Positions 1 through 6,634 of a stretch of DNA of 6,887 nucleotides are shown here, piece after piece. Source of the stretch: Methanocalculaceae archaeon (GTDB taxonomy: Archaea; Halobacteriota; Methanomicrobia; Methanomicrobiales; Methanocorpusculaceae); contig JAIRRQ010000031.1 of the NCBI GenBank assembly GCA_031255895.1, positions 1-6,887 on the forward strand, in the 5' to 3' direction. The position numbers and the translations under genes were made by a program. The notes below the pieces were generated by a model. It ran no database searches, was not told the origin of the DNA, and saw only the letters and a list, made by a program, of their open reading frames with translations. The first letter of the stretch is position 1; every line of letters begins with the position of its first letter.

Positions 1-537
1 ACGGACTGTTCCTTGCAGAGGAAAGATGGCATTCGGTTTTTCTGTTCGTTTCAGAACTGTTCCGTCAGAGTTAATGAATAGCCATCCGTCATCGTCGCGA
101 ACGTACGCTTTTCCTCTTGCAAATGGTAGGGCATCATAGTACCAGTCTCCGTAGAGCAATTCTCCTGCAGTGGTGATGTGGGTTGCGCCGAATGTTTCAT
201 GATATACTACTGCTGATCCTTCCGAAAATTCGGTTGCATATAAGTACGTTTCAATGGTGATTGGTTTTCCATTTTCATCGATGAAGAGATATCGTCCATT
301 TGAAGTTTGGACAGGTGCAACACTCTCCTCTGAAAAATTTCCGACCCACGCGTATCGCTCTTTGTACGCCGGTTCTCCGAGGAATGTCACGTGATAGGCA
401 CCTGAATCGTCAGAGACTGCGGCGAGCCCTGGGAAGTGGAATGAACCGACACGGTGAAATCTGCGTTTGTAGATCGGAGTACCACAGTAGAGGTGGTGCG
501 TTGCATCTGGGCTAATGATCAGATCGTCAAAGTTCAT
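1..537 (-). CDS. WG/KWG-repeat protein, N-terminal part (3' end cut by window edge)
   Basis: An open frame of 179 codons runs from an ATG at 535-537 to the window edge without a stop. The protein has no signal peptide or membrane segment. It is built from degenerate repeats of roughly 35-45 residues, seen around residues 16-50, 51-85, 86-125 and 126-160. Each joins a strand with an aromatic/acidic signature (GLAAVSDDSGAYHV at 37-50, RYLFIDENGK at 82-91, DDDGWLFINSDG at 148-159) to a Y/W-rich turn such as RYAWVGNF at 61-68. This is the pattern of WG (KWG) beta-repeat proteins, which are thought to form beta-propeller-like or solenoid binding surfaces; the molecular role is unknown. In related proteins such repeats can be fused to other domains, so the missing C-terminus could carry an enzyme. 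The start lies 11 bp after the gap stop on the same strand, suggesting one transcript. No good Shine-Dalgarno precedes the ATG. Family call fairly secure, function unassigned. Confidence 0.8.
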   Translation of the reverse strand, partial: MNFDDLIISPDATHHLYCGTPIYKRRFHRVGSFHFPGLAAVSDDSGAYHVTFLGEPAYKERYAWVGNFSEESVAPVQTSNGRYLFIDENGKPITIETYLYATEFSEGSAVVYHETFGATHITTAGELLYGDWYYDALPFARGKAYVRDDDGWLFINSDGTVLKRTEKPNAIFPLQGTVR

Positions 538-548
538 ACGAAAAAGAA

Positions 549-1574
549 TTAATGAATAGTTGTTAGGCCGACCGCTTTGTTGGTGATCGCAATCGATTCA
601 ACTGCTGATTTCACGTCACCCATCATCGCTCGGATGCAATCTATTGTTTCCACAACAACATCTGCTTCTTGGTGAATTGCCTGGAAGAGATAGAGATCTG
701 TTCCGTCCAGTATTGAAATTGAATCCTCGAAGATGCCATTTTCCCAGAGATCACCACGCGGACGAAGGATATCGGAGGTATATTCCTTAAGCTGACTTGT
801 GCTCGTGATACCGGAACTCTTCTCGATCAGACCGAGACGTGAGTGTGTTTTGATCAATTCGATCACCTGTTCTTTGGTTGCAAAATTTTTTAATTCCATG
901 TTGAGGAAATGCATGTGCATCAGAGTCGTTGGTACGATCATGGCGGAGGTGACGATATTTATGTGTGGGAGAATACTCTGCACATCTGATCCGTGATGTG
1001 ATGGTATTGTGACTGGGTTTAAAACGATTGCATCGATCGGTCCGCGTTTGACGTCACCTGGATCGCTACCACGGCGAATCATGGTGGCACGAACCTTTTT
1101 CACACCGATGACTGAATCGATGAGGTTGATGATACGACAAAGGCCAGTCGTGTTGCAAGAAACAACTCGGGCGTACTGTCTACCGATCGCTTCAGTGTAG
1201 TTACAGGATGCGTTGAAGGAAAATTCTGCAACCTTGTGTCCCTCGCCCCCCTCCCAGATCGCTTTTTTGCTGTATTTTTCGTAGAGCACTTTGTTGTTGA
1301 TTCCCACTCCTCCGGGTGTTGCATCGACAACAATGTCAGCTTTTTGGATCATCTCCTCTACACTTCCAGCAATCAAAATATCTATTTCTTCAAAGGCTTT
1401 TTTCTTAGCGATGTCTGTGATGTACAGAGGATAACCTCGTTTCTGTGCGATGAATGCCTCTGCACTGGGTCTGGTTTTGGAGACTCCGATGATTTCCATG
1501 TCAGGTTGTGCGGAGACTGCATCGGCCACGCGTTTTCCGATGGTCCCGTAGCCATTGACTGCGACCTTTATCAT
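549..1574 (-). CDS. gap: Type II (archaeal) glyceraldehyde-3-phosphate dehydrogenase, phosphorylating
   Basis: A complete 341-residue cytoplasmic enzyme of normal length for the archaeal family. It interconverts glyceraldehyde-3-phosphate and 1,3-bisphosphoglycerate with NAD(P), working in gluconeogenesis and glycolysis, probably as a tetramer. The N-terminus carries the Rossmann dinucleotide motif NGYGTIGKR (residues 7-15). The catalytic segment VVSCNTTGLCR at 137-147 places the nucleophilic cysteine at residue 140, the position known for archaeal GAPDH. The stretch TTLMHMHFLN at 216-225 supplies the expected catalytic histidine (His220 by position). The conserved RRGSDPGDVKRGP block is at 167-179. 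All expected catalytic elements are present, so the gene appears functional. It is followed after 11 bp by the WG-repeat gene. An AGGAG lies unusually far (15 nt) upstream of the ATG; no alternative in-frame start sits closer to it. GATC sites are very dense in this gene (about 13). Confidence 0.97.
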   Translation of the reverse strand: MIKVAVNGYGTIGKRVADAVSAQPDMEIIGVSKTRPSAEAFIAQKRGYPLYITDIAKKKAFEEIDILIAGSVEEMIQKADIVVDATPGGVGINNKVLYEKYSKKAIWEGGEGHKVAEFSFNASCNYTEAIGRQYARVVSCNTTGLCRIINLIDSVIGVKKVRATMIRRGSDPGDVKRGPIDAIVLNPVTIPSHHGSDVQSILPHINIVTSAMIVPTTLMHMHFLNMELKNFATKEQVIELIKTHSRLGLIEKSSGITSTSQLKEYTSDILRPRGDLWENGIFEDSISILDGTDLYLFQAIHQEADVVVETIDCIRAMMGDVKSAVESIAITNKAVGLTTIH

Positions 1575-1589
1575 AATACAATATGTTTT

Positions 1590-1594
1590 CTCCT
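1590..1594 (-). promoter_or_regulatory. Possible ribosome binding site of gap, distant spacing
   Basis: AGGAG on the minus strand ends 15 nt before the gap ATG. This is longer than the usual 5-9 nt. The in-frame codons between them (ACA TAT TGT ATT) contain no start codon. Either the spacing is tolerated or the motif is not used. Confidence 0.4.
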
Positions 1595-1667
1595 AGGTAT
1601 CATAAAAGCGTATCCAGTAGCTTGTTGTTGTTAGTATCGAATCATGGCGTATCTGTGACATGGATTT

Positions 1668-1677
1668 CAATATATCG
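1668..1677 (-). promoter_or_regulatory. Candidate TATA element for the gap transcript
   Basis: The minus strand reads CGATATATTG here, an archaeal TATA-like element about 95 bp upstream of the gap start. It would give a leader of roughly 70 nt containing the AGGAG. The transcription-factor-B element before it is weak, so the assignment is tentative. Confidence 0.25.
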
Positions 1678-2053
1678 TAAAACAAACTAATTTTGGATGA
1701 TGCTGTCTTGTGCAGCCTATTGAAAGAGAGATGGTTTGCTATATTTCCATATTCTGTTGTTTTTTAGTGCATGTTTTGTCATATGGGGGTGGGAGTATTT
1801 TCACGCTCCGATATCCTGGATTTTTCACCTGAACCGAACATTCATGAATTATTTTTTCAATCTACAAGATATCTTTTTCCATCCAAGGTTTCGATGTTTT
1901 TGTGTCAAATTCTAACATCATTTCCTTTTGATAAATTTCTCTGCCTCCCTCATGATAATATGTTTCTCCCGCGGTATCTGAAAACTGTGGACAAACATTC
2001 ATCACGTCGGACTGATCGAGAAAGGAATATTTGAATAAGTAGAGAGTGAGTAT

Positions 2054-3616
2054 TCAGGTGCCTCTGTTGCCAATTGCCGCCACGTACTCGTCGTACATGT
2101 CGATGACTTTTTTCTCTGGTTCGGTCGTGAGTCGCGAAACAAGATAGATTGCAAGCAAATTTGCAATCACACCAGGCACCATTTCATACAGACCCGTAAC
2201 TGCTGTTAAGTACATGCCCCAGCTGAGAGACACCCCCCCTCCTACAATAATTCCAGCGAGTGCTCCCTGCCAGTTCATTCGTCTCCAAAATAGACCAAGG
2301 AGAATAACTGTACCAAATGTACATCCGAATCCTGCCCAGGCATTGGACACTATTCTGAATACGGTACTGCCCTGATCGAGGGACAAGATGATTGCAACTG
2401 CGGAGACAATCAAAACAGTTATCCGAGAGATTGTCAACAGGAGTTTGTCGGACGCTGCCTTGTTGATGATATTCTTGTACAGATCCTGGGAGATTGCCGA
2501 TGATGCAACGAGTAGTTGAGAAGATGCGGTACTCATGACTGCCCCGAGGATTCCGCAATAGATGATTCCTGCAATAAATGGCAGAACACCAAGTACACTG
2601 TCGGTCATCTGAATAAATATTTGTTCAGGATTACTGACAAGAGCCGGTTCTGGGAACATTAGTTGTCCCACAAGACCCACCAAAATCGCCGCACATAATG
2701 AGAGGATTACCCAGATCATTGCGACAAACCTAGCCTTTGGAACCTCTTCAGGATCTTTAATTGCCATGAATCGTGGGAGAATGTGTGGCTGACCGAAGTA
2801 GCCGAATCCCCAGGCAAGCCCTGAAACGATTGTAAAGATTGAGATGCACTCAAAGATATCACTTGCTGCATTGTACTCATGGAACAGCGAAAACGTCTGC
2901 AGGTCAACAATGCAGAAGCTCGCATAGTTTCCGAACAGGATCCCGCAGGCGATGACTGGTACCAGCAACAGAGCAAACAGCATCAAAATACCCTGAATGG
3001 TGTCTGTGATGCAGACTGCATTGAATCCTCCGGTGAATGTGTAGCAAACGACAATCAATGCACAGATTAGAACTCCAGCGATGTAAAGCGAGGAAAGATC
3101 CGTGATGTCGAATGCATTTAAATTCACACCATAGATGGTAACCAGTGAGCTGAACAGAACACCTCCTGCTTTGAACTGAGCAGATGTATAGATTATGAAG
3201 AAGATCAGAATGAAGATGGATGCGATAGCAGTGATGAATCCCCTCTTTTCTTGGAATCGGTTGGTGATGAACTCAGGAAGGGTTAAAGAGTCCCTTGCTT
3301 TGTGTGTGTAGACTCTCAGACGTTTCGCAATGAACTTCCAATTTAAATAGGTCCCAATGGCAAGACCGATAGCAGTCCAACCTGCTGTGGACATACCTGT
3401 TGTGTAGGCAAGACCTGGCAGGCCGAGTAAGAGCCACCCACTCATGTCAGATGCTTCAGCAGACATTGCTGCAACAAATGGATGCAGTTTTCTTCCACCA
3501 AGCACGTAGTCACTTGTTGTTCTGGTTTTCTTAAAGTAGAAGAATCCGATATGGATCATTACTGCGAAGTAGACTATGAATGCCACTGTAATTCCGGTTA
3601 AATTCCAGTCCCACAC
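2054..3616 (-). CDS. putP: Sodium/proline symporter family protein (SSS family)
   Basis: A membrane protein of 520 residues from the preferred GTG start, close to the family's usual length of about 500, with around 13 hydrophobic transmembrane segments. It should import proline, or a related solute, with Na+. Residues below are counted from the GTG. The signature SAEASDMSGWLLLGLPG (52-68) carries Asp57, equivalent to the Na+-site Asp55 of E. coli PutP. NWKFIAKRLRVYT (92-104), the GQPHILPRFMA stretch (about 275-285) and VMSTASSQLLVASSA (about 360-374, with the Ser/Thr pair of the second Na+ site) also match PutP. The C-terminus GLYEMVPG...SRLTTEP is typical. Start choice: GTG at 3614-3616 is preceded by AGGAG with a 7-nt spacer and begins just before the first membrane helix. 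The in-frame ATG at 3685 would add 23 non-family residues and lacks a ribosome binding site. Proline is the likely substrate, unproven. Confidence 0.95.
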   Translation of the reverse strand: MWDWNLTGITVAFIVYFAVMIHIGFFYFKKTRTTSDYVLGGRKLHPFVAAMSAEASDMSGWLLLGLPGLAYTTGMSTAGWTAIGLAIGTYLNWKFIAKRLRVYTHKARDSLTLPEFITNRFQEKRGFITAIASIFILIFFIIYTSAQFKAGGVLFSSLVTIYGVNLNAFDITDLSSLYIAGVLICALIVVCYTFTGGFNAVCITDTIQGILMLFALLLVPVIACGILFGNYASFCIVDLQTFSLFHEYNAASDIFECISIFTIVSGLAWGFGYFGQPHILPRFMAIKDPEEVPKARFVAMIWVILSLCAAILVGLVGQLMFPEPALVSNPEQIFIQMTDSVLGVLPFIAGIIYCGILGAVMSTASSQLLVASSAISQDLYKNIINKAASDKLLLTISRITVLIVSAVAIILSLDQGSTVFRIVSNAWAGFGCTFGTVILLGLFWRRMNWQGALAGIIVGGGVSLSWGMYLTAVTGLYEMVPGVIANLLAIYLVSRLTTEPEKKVIDMYDEYVAAIGNRGT

Positions 3617-3623
3617 GAATATT

Positions 3624-3628
3624 CTCCT
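3624..3628 (-). promoter_or_regulatory. Ribosome binding site that decides the putP start
   Basis: AGGAG on the minus strand, 7 nt before the GTG at 3614-3616. It lies inside the longer ATG frame (3685) and is the main reason to reject that longer start. Confidence 0.75.
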
Positions 3629-3718
3629 GGCGATGGTATTTCTTCCCACTTGCCATATGTTAGATTGTCGGGTACAAATACACAAAGTTATTGTAGCTTA
3701 CATAATTCGTTAACATGC

Positions 3719-3736
3719 TATATATGTGCTTTTAAC
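3719..3736 (-). promoter_or_regulatory. Archaeal promoter (BRE and TATA box) for putP
   Basis: The minus strand reads TTAAAAGCACATATATA: an A-rich BRE-like stretch followed by CATATATA at 3719-3726. Transcription would start about 25 bp downstream, near 3697, leaving a leader of about 80 nt before the GTG start. The alternative ATG at 3685 would then have only a leader of about 12 nt. Confidence 0.5.
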
Positions 3737-3816
3737 CGACTTCAGCGTACATTTTCTGATCTGAATTTTTTGCTATCAACTGAAATCCTTCTTACTTGGT
3801 GTTTTAATTGACGTAT

Positions 3817-4047
3817 ATGCGTGAAAGATGGACCACAAAAATGCGTAACGGTATCAATTGTGCATGTGGTACTTTCTATGACGAACGTGGTTGTGGTGGT
3901 TTTTACCACGAGATACCTTATTTCTTGCCTCCCTTGGTTATCGCAGATCCCTCCCACGGCAAGATCGATCTGTGTGACTACTGGTGTGGACAAGAAGTGG
4001 AAGTCGTACTGTTTTTTCACCTGTCGGATTTTATTCTGTTTGTATAA
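3817..4047 (+). CDS. Doubtful small Cys-rich hypothetical protein (76 aa)
   Basis: An ATG frame of 76 codons, not recognised as any family. It has five cysteines (15, 17, 26, 53, 57) in a CxC...C...CxxxC arrangement (CAC at 15-17, CDYWC at 53-57) that could bind metal, and a hydrophobic C-terminus (VEVVLFFHLSDFILFV). Codons are reasonably gene-like (GGT, CGT, GAC, GAA). Against it: no ribosome binding site, no clear TATA box at leaderless distance, and competing frames of similar length on both strands (plus 3821-4069; minus 3742-4020). It may be chance or the remnant of a longer gene. Confidence 0.22.
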   Translation: MRERWTTKMRNGINCACGTFYDERGCGGFYHEIPYFLPPLVIADPSHGKIDLCDYWCGQEVEVVLFFHLSDFILFV

Positions 4048-4617
4048 CTGTGTTCGTAGTGTTCTATAATGAATGAAATGTTCTGAGTTCGAGGTTGGAA
4101 TTGTTGCGTAATCTGTTTTTTATTGACAATTCATTTCCTCATTTTGTGTGAATGATGGATGTTGGGTAGGAACAGGTTGTTCATTCCTCATTCCAGAAGA
4201 TTGTGATTCTGGACCTAGAGGTTTCCTCCTCATATGGTAAGGTGTACGATGGATGCCTGTCGTGCGATGATCTATTATCCCTCTGATGACGGCAAGTTGC
4301 GTTGTATTGCTGAGATTATCCGGGCGATTGATTATTTTGCAGGTGAACGATAAGTACTATGTTGTAATTCTGGCGAACTTGAAGCCGGAAAACAAGGTTA
4401 TCGTTCCGACTTTGAGGACATAGTATGGGATGGAAGAGTGTGAGTAATTATAGATCAGGATAGGAAGACCAGGGTTCCTCTTATGAAGGATCTGTGTGTT
4501 TTTCCCCAATCTTTTTCCCTCGCAAAACCGAGGTGAGTGTATGGTTGAGATTGCACTACATTGATATGTTCGGCATTTTCACACCATGTGATCAATAGTT
4601 ATTAACTGCTTTAGCAC

Positions 4618-4629
4618 ATAATTATAATA
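4618..4629 (+). promoter_or_regulatory. TATA element of the DNA methylase gene
   Basis: ATAATTATAATA lies about 45-55 bp upstream of the ATG at 4674. A start site about 25 bp downstream would give a leader of about 20-25 nt that contains the AAGG at 4663-4666. BRE is not obvious. Confidence 0.45.
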
Positions 4630-4652
4630 GAATCCTCTTCTGAATTGCTTGA

Positions 4653-4668
4653 AACTTTGTTCAAGGTT
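4653..4668 (+). promoter_or_regulatory. Imperfect dyad overlapping the methylase ribosome binding site
   Basis: AACTTT and AAGGTT pair as a six-base-pair stem (one G-U pair) around a GTTC loop. The right arm includes AAGG (4663-4666), the only Shine-Dalgarno-like sequence before the ATG (7-nt spacing). In RNA it could mask the site; in DNA it could be an operator. The dyad is visible; the role is inferred. Confidence 0.3.
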
Positions 4669-4673
4669 GTAAT

Positions 4674-5507
4674 ATGGTGAATAAACCTGTAATGCCTGCT
4701 GTGAAATGGGTCGGTGGAAAACGGAAGTTGTTAGATGCTATCATCTCACTTGTACCAACATACATTTCCTCATATTGTGAACCATTTTTAGGAGGAGGAG
4801 CTGTTCTCTTCACATTACAGCCACATAACATCATTATAAATGATCTCAATAAAGAGTTAGTCAATATCTATGCAGTGGTTAGGGATGATGTTGATGATCT
4901 TATTCTCGATCTCAAAAAACATAAAAATACTCCAGAATATTTCTATTCTGTTCGTGATTGGGATCGTAATAAATCCTTGTATCAAAATCTTTCCCCAGTT
5001 CAACGTGCTTCACGTATTATTTATCTCAACAAAACCTGTTACAATGGCCTTTTTCGAGTAAACAGTTTTGGTGAATTTAATACACCATTTGGTCACTATA
5101 AAAATCCTAATATCGTCAACGAGTCGGTTTTACGTGCTGTTCATATCTATTTCCAGTCATCAAATGTTTCTCTTTCCTGTCAAGATTATACCATGGTACT
5201 CGACAATTTGCCAAAGAACACTTTCGTGTATTTGGATCCTCCCTATGATCCTGTGTCGAACACAGCTAACTTTACTTGGTACAATAAAGGAGGGTTTGGA
5301 AAGGGGGAACAAATTCGTCTAAAAGAGTACTGCGATCATCTTACCTGTCGCAATATCAAATTTTTGCTTTCCAATTCTTCGACGGAATTTATTCGGAAAT
5401 TATATGTCGATTACCACATCACTACTGTTCAAACTAAACGTTCTGTTAATTCTGTGGGATCGAAAAGAGGGGATATCGATGAAGTGTTGATAAGGAATTA
5501 CGACTGA
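4674..5507 (+). CDS. Dam/DpnM-type DNA adenine-N6 methyltransferase
   Basis: A complete 277-residue enzyme, normal length for the D12-class (alpha) family that moves a methyl group from S-adenosylmethionine to adenine N6, typically in GATC. Motifs are in family order: KWVGGKRKLL (11-20, motif X, SAM binding), EPFLGGGAVLF (36-46, motif I FxGxG), NDLNKELVNIY (56-66), NKTCYNGLFRVN (119-130) and FNTPFGHY (135-142) in the target recognition part, and the catalytic DPPY at 188-191 within FVYLDPPYDP. The C-terminus RSVNSVGSKRGDIDEVLIRNY resembles DpnM/MboIA-like enzymes. All key residues are present, so it should be active. The GATC specificity is inferred from the family. The start is supported by AAGG 7 nt upstream. 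It stands alone between two gene-poor stretches with no restriction endonuclease beside it, and it is visibly more A+T-rich than gap and putP, which suggests transfer. A role in replication, repair or phage resistance cannot be told from here. Confidence 0.93.
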   Translation: MVNKPVMPAVKWVGGKRKLLDAIISLVPTYISSYCEPFLGGGAVLFTLQPHNIIINDLNKELVNIYAVVRDDVDDLILDLKKHKNTPEYFYSVRDWDRNKSLYQNLSPVQRASRIIYLNKTCYNGLFRVNSFGEFNTPFGHYKNPNIVNESVLRAVHIYFQSSNVSLSCQDYTMVLDNLPKNTFVYLDPPYDPVSNTANFTWYNKGGFGKGEQIRLKEYCDHLTCRNIKFLLSNSSTEFIRKLYVDYHITTVQTKRSVNSVGSKRGDIDEVLIRNYD

Positions 5508-5620
5508 GGGTCTGGAAAAAACAATAAAATGTTTGAGATGCTATTTCACAAATAATCCATGCGGAATTTTCTCTTGGTTAAGTACGATACAGAGTATTCT
5601 TTCCATTAAATGAATCATAA

Positions 5621-5627
5621 TTTTTTT
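5621..5627 (+). terminator. Oligo-T tract, possible terminator of the methylase gene
   Basis: Seven T in a row about 115 bp after the methylase stop. Archaeal RNA polymerase can stop at oligo-T without a hairpin, and this is the first such run downstream. No stem precedes it. Confidence 0.3.
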
Positions 5628-6603
5628 GGGATATAGCAGATGTCTCCGAAGTACGCGACCTTCCGCACGATCTTTTTCGTTTCAACAGATTGAAATTATA
5701 AGGAATTGATCCGTGGGTAAATTCTGTTGCGCATATAATATTCTTTTGAGAACTTCTAGATCTTCCTTGATGATGACGGATTTTTGTGATCGTGATGCGT
5801 CTCTCTCTAGATAGTGACATCGTTGATGTAAAGCAATAGATGAATGGACCGAAGATAATTAGACTGTGGCAGCCCGTGAATCGCGAAATTCTTTTCAAAC
5901 GTCATTGTGAGTCTGTTAACCGAAAAATCTCAATCATACCTGAATTGTACTGAAATTTCTCGTAATTTCGCACTATCCACTGATTCGTTTTTCAAGCCGT
6001 GGACACGATCAGTTTCTGTTTCCCAGAAGTGGATATGAACATAGACATGGGTAGAGATTCGATCGGAATAGTGATCGTTCAACGATATTCAATCTGGTTT
6101 GTCGGATTGTTCATACCACCTGCGTACCATTTTTCCCCGTATCGGTTCCATGGGTGAATGTAGCTATAATTCTCCATTTTTCTTCCTGTATTTTTCGCGC
6201 ATCGTCGCAAATTTTCACAGTTTTTTATTGATACTATCCGTTCATAGTCGATGTCAGCATGATCGTGATTTCGCCAAAATTTATCAAAAATCCAATTGAT
6301 CTTTCATAGATAGTGATGTTGATGTGATTCTCGTACATGCTTCCATAATGTTTTTCGACAATCTCGTGGAATGTTGTGTCCCTGTAAAGCCACTTCTGCA
6401 TTCAGATGCACATTGTGTTCCTGATCACCGTAAATATCCTGGATTTCATCTTATGCAGCTTCATGGGGATTTCATGATATTAAATTGGATTATCAAAAAA
6501 AAAACTATCACAAATCGGGGTTACACGATCATGATATTTTCGGTACTTTCGTATTAAATTAAGTGTGATCAAAGTATCTGAAATTTGTGCATCGACATAA
6601 TCC

Positions 6604-6610
6604 TTAATTA
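6604..6610 (+). promoter_or_regulatory. Candidate TATA element for a leaderless nadX transcript
   Basis: TTAATTA is centred about 27 bp before the nadX ATG, which fits transcription starting at or just before the start codon. No Shine-Dalgarno precedes that ATG, as expected for a leaderless mRNA. Another A+T-rich element at 6552-6561 is the alternative and would give a longer leader. Confidence 0.3.
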
Positions 6611-6634
6611 CGTGCACTCTGATACTTAGTATAT

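Larger units (their letters stand above)
1575..2053. other. Intergenic region between putP and gap (479 bp)
   Basis: It holds the gap leader and promoter candidate at its left end. The rest is T-rich on the plus strand, with a run of six T at 1760-1765. An 87-codon plus-strand frame (1771-2034) has no ribosome binding site, a Phe/Ser-rich composition and no recognisable motif, so it is not called as a gene. No clear terminator follows putP on the minus strand. Confidence 0.6.
3737..4673. other. Gene-poor region between the putP promoter and the DNA methylase
   Basis: No recognisable gene in about 0.94 kb. It contains one doubtful small Cys-rich frame (3817-4047). A second segment (4234-4536) has one plus-strand frame that reads like protein apart from stops at 4351 and 4441. 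The methylase promoter is at the right end. Overlapping frames on both strands at 3742-4069 cannot all be real. No hairpin terminator, repeat array or RNA gene was seen. Confidence 0.55.
5508..6634. other. A+T-rich gene-poor region between methylase and nadX (1.13 kb)
   Basis: No convincing gene. All frames longer than 60 codons (minus 5578-5898; plus 6099-6299 and 6324-6557) lack ribosome binding sites and known motifs. Two overlapping minus-strand frames (6234-6401 and 6079-6303) read somewhat like protein and could be one frame-shifted remnant. Also visible are a small dyad GAAATT/AATTTC at 5952-5969 and a run of ten A at 6495-6504 (T on the minus strand). The words TAGATAGTGA and GATCGTGAT each recur about 0.5 kb apart. 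The nadX promoter lies at the right end. Confidence 0.55.

Noticed and set aside
1811..1823. 13-bp word ATATCCTGGATTT repeated at 6434-6446
   Set aside because: A 13-bp match within 6.9 kb is reasonably likely by chance and the flanks differ.
1771..2034. 87-codon plus-strand frame between gap and putP
   Set aside because: No ribosome binding site, Phe/Ser/Cys-rich composition typical of a T-rich strand, no recognisable motif.
3742..4020. 92-codon minus-strand frame with a Thr run
   Set aside because: GTG start without a spaced ribosome binding site. It overlaps two plus-strand frames and no family is recognised.
4264..4313. C/D-box-like elements (GCGATGA, CTGATGA, CTGA) suggesting a guide RNA
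   Set aside because: The C box is imperfect, the internal D' and C' boxes overlap, guide spacings are wrong, and there is no terminal stem.
4343..4423. Segment reading YYVVILANLKPE, resembling the tRNA-binding domain of methionyl-tRNA synthetase
   Set aside because: Only a few residues resemble that family, the frame stops at once, and the following sequence does not fit.
5578..5898. 106-codon minus-strand frame after the methylase
   Set aside because: Ser/Arg-rich, no motif or ribosome binding site. It overlaps the likely methylase terminator and lies in uniformly A+T-rich DNA.
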